From an uncultured Ruminococcus sp. (GTDB lineage: Bacteria > Bacillota > Clostridia > Oscillospirales > Ruminococcaceae), in NCBI GenBank assembly GCA_945835085.1, contig CAMAIG010000049.1:1-8267 (forward strand): a DNA stretch of 8,267 nucleotides, read 5' to 3'. Shown piece by piece: positions 7,442-8,267 of this stretch. The stretch's first letter is position 1. Each line of letters begins with the position of its first letter. A model generated the notes under the pieces. The model worked only from the letters and a program-made list of their open reading frames with translations, was not told the origin of the DNA and searched no databases. Position numbers and translations under genes: made by a program.

Positions 7442-7898
7442 TCCGATTTCCAGATCTCCCAAATATTTTTCTCAGCTTAAAATAAACCCTTCTCACAAAA
7501 AAGCTTCGCCATAAAAAGCAGTACACTCCGTAAAAAAAGCTGTCTGCGGGAATATCTCTGCCCTTTCTCCTTATTCTCCCGACGATGCCGATGATATCAC
7601 GGTCGGTTATGCCCTTTTCGGGGGCAAGCTGATTATCCCCGCACATTGTGTAACAGCCGTTTTTCATGCCGATAACACGGTGGAGCACATACTGACCGTT
7701 TTTTCGCCTGTAAAGCGCAATATCTCCTGTATTAACGCCATTTTCGGGCTTTACAAGGCTTACGCTGTCCCTGCCCTCCGCAATAAGCGGGAGCATACTT
7801 GCGCCGCCGGGATAAATTGTGAACTCCCCGCCGCTGTCCAGCACCTCACGGATAGTTTCCTCGTAATCGGAAAGGCTGAGCCGCTCATGCTCATGCAA
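7434..7898 (-). CDS. S24/S26-family peptidase, ER/SipW-type Ser-His signal peptidase-like
   Basis: A 154-residue protein read from a TTG start. The motif GGASMLPLI places the nucleophile at S34, and YVLHRVIGM places H73 where ordinary bacterial signal peptidases have the general-base lysine. GDN (87-89) and a second acidic pair (D99, D101) follow, matching the Ser-His-Asp layout of Sec11/SipW-type (S26B) enzymes. There is no N-terminal membrane anchor. Only a C-terminal aromatic stretch (FFYGVYCFLWRSFF, 121-134) followed by basic residues could associate with the membrane, so the protein may act at the cytoplasmic face. The gene lies between the PqqD-like and exporter genes and overlaps each by 8 nt. 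The likely job is proteolytic maturation of a peptide that the ABC protein exports. The alternative is a non-catalytic or LexA-like autopeptidase role, but no DNA-binding domain is present. Confidence 0.85.
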   Translation of the reverse strand: MHEHERLSLSDYEETIREVLDSGGEFTIYPGGASMLPLIAEGRDSVSLVKPENGVNTGDIALYRRKNGQYVLHRVIGMKNGCYTMCGDNQLAPEKGITDRDIIGIVGRIRRKGRDIPADSFFYGVYCFLWRSFFVRRVYFKLRKIFGRSGNRND

Positions 7899-8154
7899 GA
7901 AGATCTGCCTCCTTCAGCTTTTCTATAAAGTCCGACACGTCCTTTTTTGCCGAAGCCTCGTCAATGTCATATTCCTCCAGAAGTGCGGCAGTGAGTGCTT
8001 CTGCGTCAATGTCCTTTTTCAGCTGCTCCCACAAAAACAGACCCGTTTCATTGAGCCTGATTATCCCGTTGAATTCAAGGCTTCTTTTTCCAACGGCTGC
8101 CACCACGTTCTGACCGCCAACTTTTCTGATAATAAATCCGTCCTTTATTTTCAT
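7891..8154 (-). CDS. PqqD-family protein (RiPP-recognition-element-like)
   Basis: An 87-residue protein typical of stand-alone PqqD-like (PF05402-type) domains. The N-terminal strand region MKIKDGFIIRKVGGQNVVAAV is followed by the diagnostic RLNETGLFLWEQL (33-45) and a helical half with ALLEEYDID (57-65) and FIEKLKEADLL (76-86), forming a small winged-helix fold. PqqD-like proteins bind the leader of a ribosomal peptide and present it to modifying enzymes such as radical SAM proteins. It is the first gene of the operon, with TAAGGAG 7 nt before the ATG and a consensus promoter. Its stop overlaps the peptidase start by 8 nt. The family assignment is firm; which peptide it binds is not visible here. 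Standalone PqqD-like proteins without an identified precursor are common in gut Clostridia, so a RiPP role remains an inference. Confidence 0.9.
   Translation of the reverse strand: MKIKDGFIIRKVGGQNVVAAVGKRSLEFNGIIRLNETGLFLWEQLKKDIDAEALTAALLEEYDIDEASAKKDVSDFIEKLKEADLLA
7908..7914 (-). promoter_or_regulatory. Ribosome binding site that decides the TTG start of the peptidase
   Basis: AAGGAGG on the minus strand lies 9 nt before the TTG at 7898. An in-frame TGA (7916-7914) lies just upstream, and the first in-frame ATG would be M35, inside the catalytic motif, so TTG is the only reasonable start. The site lies inside the end of the PqqD-like gene. Confidence 0.8.
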
Positions 8155-8161
8155 ACCTAAT

Positions 8162-8168
8162 CTCCTTA
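8162..8168 (-). promoter_or_regulatory. Ribosome binding site of the PqqD-like gene
   Basis: TAAGGAG on the minus strand lies 7 nt before the ATG at 8154 and supports that start. Confidence 0.8.
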
Positions 8169-8211
8169 AACAGCTCCCGCTTTTTTTGATAGAAATTTTC
8201 AGTTACTTTAA

Positions 8212-8240
8212 ATTATAGTACACCCGCAAAAAAATGTCAA
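8212..8240 (-). promoter_or_regulatory. Consensus sigma-A promoter of the PqqD/peptidase/ABC/nucleotidyltransferase operon
   Basis: On the minus strand a perfect TTGACA (8240-8235) is separated by exactly 17 nt from a perfect TATAAT (8217-8212). Transcription would start near 8205, giving a leader of about 50 nt with a good ribosome binding site. No other clear promoter is seen before the last gene, so the four genes are probably one transcript. Confidence 0.88.
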
Positions 8241-8267
8241 CGCCCCTGTCTGTTTCCATGACATTTA

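Noticed and set aside
7442..7462. TTG at 7462 as start of the ABC transporter
   Set aside because: It would overlap the peptidase gene by 29 nt with no ribosome site before it. The ATG at 7441 gives the same 8-nt overlap as the other junctions.
8205..8259. 18-codon minus-strand ORF starting at 8259 as a RiPP precursor upstream of the PqqD-like gene
   Set aside because: It runs through the -35 and -10 boxes of the promoter, would be upstream of the transcription start, and has no ribosome binding site.
8247..8263. TGTC-N9-GACA inverted repeat just upstream of the operon -35 box, as a possible operator
   Set aside because: Arms of only 4 bp are expected often by chance, and no matching second copy was seen.

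Overview
The window looks like chromosomal DNA from a Gram-positive anaerobe of the class Clostridia, probably a gut or rumen Oscillospiraceae/Ruminococcus-like organism. The evidence is a dGTPase-dnaG-rpoD gene order, a short primary sigma factor of the Firmicutes SigA type, strong AAGGAGG-type ribosome binding sites, moderate GC content, and a PqqD-like/S26 peptidase/ABC/nucleotidyltransferase cassette of a kind typical of gut Clostridia. The species assignment is inference from gene content only.

Left part, + strand (1-3714): the 3' end of a dGTPase-like HD phosphohydrolase gene, then dnaG (primase), rpoD (primary sigma factor) and a short Rrf2-family regulator with a cysteine cluster. They are closely spaced and probably form a macromolecular-synthesis operon. 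An imperfect GC-rich hairpin with no T-tract fills the 87-base gap between dnaG and rpoD and may be an RNA processing or stabilising element. The run ends at an A/T-flanked perfect inverted repeat (3729-3768) that can act as a terminator in both directions.

Middle part, - strand (3787-4571): a gene with its own good sigma-A promoter encodes a 237-residue, highly charged, probably disordered protein. It consists of two gapless copies of one module at an exact 108-residue offset (37 of 77 aligned residues identical). I do not recognise this family.

Right part, - strand (4675-8240): a tight four-gene operon driven by a perfect TTGACA-17-TATAAT promoter. In transcription order it encodes a PqqD-like protein (RiPP-recognition fold), an S24/S26 peptidase with the Ser-His arrangement of ER/SipW-type signal peptidases, an ABC exporter with fused membrane and ATPase domains but no peptidase domain, and an NTP_transf_5-type nucleotidyltransferase. 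All three gene junctions overlap by exactly 8 nt, which implies translational coupling. The set resembles the binding, cleavage, export and modification parts of a peptide (RiPP-like) pathway, but no precursor peptide gene or radical SAM enzyme is evident in the window. The only nearby small ORF is an 18-codon one just after the last gene, with weak support.

The best candidates for something undescribed are this RiPP-like cassette without a visible precursor and the tandem-module protein next to it. The gaps of note are 2121-2207 (hairpin), 4501-4674 (promoter plus AT-rich sequence) and 8155-8267 (promoter and leader). There are no RNA genes, CRISPR arrays or insertion sequences that I can see.
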